From Callaeas wilsoni (Eukaryota > Chordata > Aves > Passeriformes > Callaeidae), in assembly GCA_013398955.1 (NCBI GenBank), contig VWPU01009676.1:90140-154139 (forward strand): a stretch of 64,000 nucleotides of DNA. The letters are read 5' to 3'. Shown one piece after another: positions 61,701 to 64,000 of the stretch (the first letter of the stretch is position 1; every line of letters begins with the position of its first letter). The translations under genes were made by a program, and so were the position numbers. Below the pieces are notes generated by a model. The model made no database searches, was not told the origin of the DNA, and saw nothing but the letters and a program-made list of their open reading frames with translations.

Positions 61701-63881
61701 CAGGTAACTGATGGCAATCCTAGGAGGGCAACGGCTTTTGAAAGTTATAGTGCCATCGTAAATAACGTAAAAGTGCACTAACTTTGAAGAGCAGCGAGTA
61801 GCAGAAGTTGTGTCTGAATCAACATTAGGTTACCAGGAAGGAGTATGTAACAGCAGAGATGCTGAGTCGGTGCTCTGTAGCTGGGGAAGCAACTCTCTCA
61901 AATTCCCAACAACAGCAGCTTAAGTGAGAACTCATGTCTACACAGTCACAGCTGACGGAATGACATTTACTAACACATCGCTGTTTTGCCATTTCCTTTG
62001 GAAATTTCTTTCTTTCGGATCTGACAAACTGAGCAGAAGAGCAGTGCAAATTAAATGACCTTGAGACAGCATGTGGATAAGGAGAGGAAAGTTGACACAT
62101 GGGGTAATTAGGGTAAATGACACTGAGACCAAGTACGGGAAAGTTAGGAGCAAAGTCATCTTGGTGGACATGAGAGGAATTTTCAAAATAACTGAAAGAT
62201 TTAGAAAGGCGAGCATTATTAATGAGATTTTTGACAAGGCATCAGTCCAGGTCCTTCTTGTACTTGAATCACCTGTTAGCTGTTTTGGCCTGTATCTGTG
62301 CATGGTATAACGCCAAAAATTACTGAACATCTACCCCTGATCAAAGAAAATGCTTTCATTAACTATTTATTTCTGTATTGCAGAAGACAACGAGCCTCAT
62401 TCTCTGATCTTCTAATTCTGTTTACTGTACTTGGTTTATGCCAATGGGACATGCCAAGTTTTATCCCACTGAGGGAGAAACCCACATATTTGTGTCCCTG
62501 CTCAAGCTACAAAGAAAGGGGGGTGCAAACTTTACAGGGTTACAGAGCACAGAGAGGGCACCTTCCACCCAACTGACAACTCAGGTGCAGCTGGGCAGTA
62601 ACCGTCACTCAGCCATGTTCCCAATAAAACAAGACACTAGCACAGAATCTACAAGGAAAGTGAGCTGGTTTTTGCAGGTTGTTCTTTTTCAGGGCATCTC
62701 TGCTTATTAAATTATTTTGTTGTTATGCTATGCTGCTGAATTGTTTCTGGAACATACTGTCATGCCTAGTAAAAACAGTTGTTAGGGGATTATGTTTTGC
62801 TCAGTGTACCTGAAAGTTTATCATCCTATGGAGTTCGGGAAGATGTCTTAATTATATTTTTAAGCCACAGCAAAAGATAATTTCGTATCCCCATTTAATT
62901 GTCAATGCAGAATGTTCTGCGATAATATATTATTATGTCTGAACCTGATGTTTTGATGGCTTAAAATAGCCTTCAGGGCAGTTCAGTTGTGTGAAACGAA
63001 ACTGGGACAATTCCTAAAAGCTGAAGAGGGACTGCAGATCTATTAGTTTTGGCAGCAATAAAGTAGTTGAGATAAGGATGAACTTTTTAAAAGTGGAATA
63101 ATTATTTTTCCTAGTTTAATGAAAAATGAAAGAAAAACATTTTAGGAATTTTTTTTTCATTTAGATTTCCACTACTAGCAGCATTTGAAGAATAAGAAAG
63201 GATAGCTATATGTGCTATCATGAGCAGATGAGTTGAAATTATATTTTCATATATCCTGCTCACCTGCGTAGGCATTTCAAAAGAATGTTCTTTCACCTGA
63301 CTGTCTGGACACCTAGCATCATCTGATACCTAATCATGGCCCCACCTTGTCCTAATTGCTTTTGTTTTGCTCATACTCATTTTCTTCTAATCAAGAGATA
63401 AAAAACTGGGTTTCGACATTATATAAGGTGGCAGGATTTTGCCGGCTTGTAGGGACTGATGGAAAAATTCAAGTTCAAGCTCACAGAGAGAAGTTTCTAC
63501 ATCAACATCTATATTTAGGCATATAAAGGAGAGGTCTGTTTTTTCTAGAACATCTGCACTTTGTTACTTTGTCAACATACACGTATTTATCTGCTCTCCC
63601 AGTTCACAGTGGGTTTTCACCACCTACATTTTAAAGCACTTCTCTGTCCATCCAAGGCAAGCCTCTGTTGACAGAAGTATGTAAACATGTCTTTATAGAG
63701 CTCATCTCAAAAAAAAAAAAAGTTCCAGAAATCACCAAAAAAGTACTCTTAGCAGGTCCAGCCTCAATGAAACACGAACCTCAGAGTTTTCTCTGACAAT
63801 TGCATTAGAAGAGCGCTACAAAGAGCACGACTCATCATTCCACTTATGACAGAATTTTTTTTTTTTTTACTTTTAATAAAC

Positions 63882-64000
63882 TGCGAGATCGCACAGGTGC
63901 GGTGCCAGCAGGCGGAGCGGTGACCCTCGGGTGACACGGAGGCTCCCGGGAGTCGTTTCCCTGCCTTTTGTCCCCACGCCCCGCGGCCGCCGCCGCCGCC
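63882..64000 (+). promoter_or_regulatory. Start of a CpG island; probable promoter/5' UTR of the next gene (PPP1CB by synteny)
   Basis: Base composition changes sharply here: CpGs are dense from about 63882, and the window ends in a GCC triplet run. This looks like the upstream edge of a housekeeping promoter. No ATG or coding sequence is within the window. PPP1CB (protein phosphatase 1 beta catalytic subunit) is the neighbour downstream of PLB1 in vertebrates and lies in the same orientation. The gene identity and strand are inferred from that order alone. Confidence 0.5.
63981..64000. repeat. GCC triplet run at the window edge
   Basis: CCGCGGCCGCCGCCGCCGCC. Such runs are common in 5' UTRs of CpG-island genes. 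It is cut off by the window end, so its true length is unknown. Confidence 0.8.

Larger units (their letters stand above)
57466..63881. other. Intergenic up to the CpG island; no gene supported
   Basis: 57466-57980 is GC-richer and gives a long ORF on each strand; the - strand one holds a hydrophobic stretch (see findings). 58100-58850 is strongly AT-rich and contains the D-box palindrome. The rest shows nothing recognisable. Confidence 0.5.

Noticed and set aside
1..64000. CRISPR arrays, operons, tRNA or rRNA genes
   Set aside because: No regularly spaced direct repeats, no tRNA cloverleaf landmarks and no rRNA-like sequence were noticed; the gene structure is eukaryotic.

Overview
The window looks like avian nuclear genomic DNA. 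It has long introns with GT-AG splice sites and an AT-leaning, CpG-poor background. Several pieces of chicken-repeat-1 (CR1) LINEs are present, along with two solo retroviral LTRs (one of a type common in birds) and a few old MIR-like SINE relics. None of the ORFs looks bacterial. CR1 also occurs in turtles and crocodilians, so 'bird' is an inference from the repeat mix.

The one gene that can be read with certainty is the 3' part of PLB1 (phospholipase B1, membrane-associated) on the + strand, positions 1275-22551. Fifteen coding exons splice in frame into 422 codons plus a stop. They encode the tail of the third GDSL-lipase repeat and the linker, the whole fourth (membrane-proximal) repeat, a single transmembrane helix and a short basic cytoplasmic tail. 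The 5' part of the gene lies to the left of the window. The block I nucleophile (GDSL) and the block V Asp/His are present, but the block III Asn is Ser. A canonical AATAAA lies 65 bases after the stop codon.

From about 22.6 kb to 63.88 kb no protein-coding gene can be supported. This roughly 41 kb interval holds a solo LTR with 5-bp target duplications just behind PLB1 (22748-23315), a second solo LTR (48214-48908), two CR1 pieces, three MIR-like relics and simple-sequence tracts. It also holds a few regulatory-looking spots: a compact CpG cluster at 29330-29446, two identical 10-bp CRE palindromes at about 30.95 and 32.92 kb, and a double D-box palindrome at 58764-58781.

The last 120 bases become abruptly CpG-rich and end in a GCC triplet run, which looks like the edge of a CpG-island promoter and 5' UTR. 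In vertebrates PLB1 is followed in the same orientation by PPP1CB, so this is probably the PPP1CB promoter; the identification rests on synteny only. I found no convincing new biological system. The most useful leads are the altered block III of PLB1 repeat 4 and the small cis-regulatory candidates in the intergenic region.
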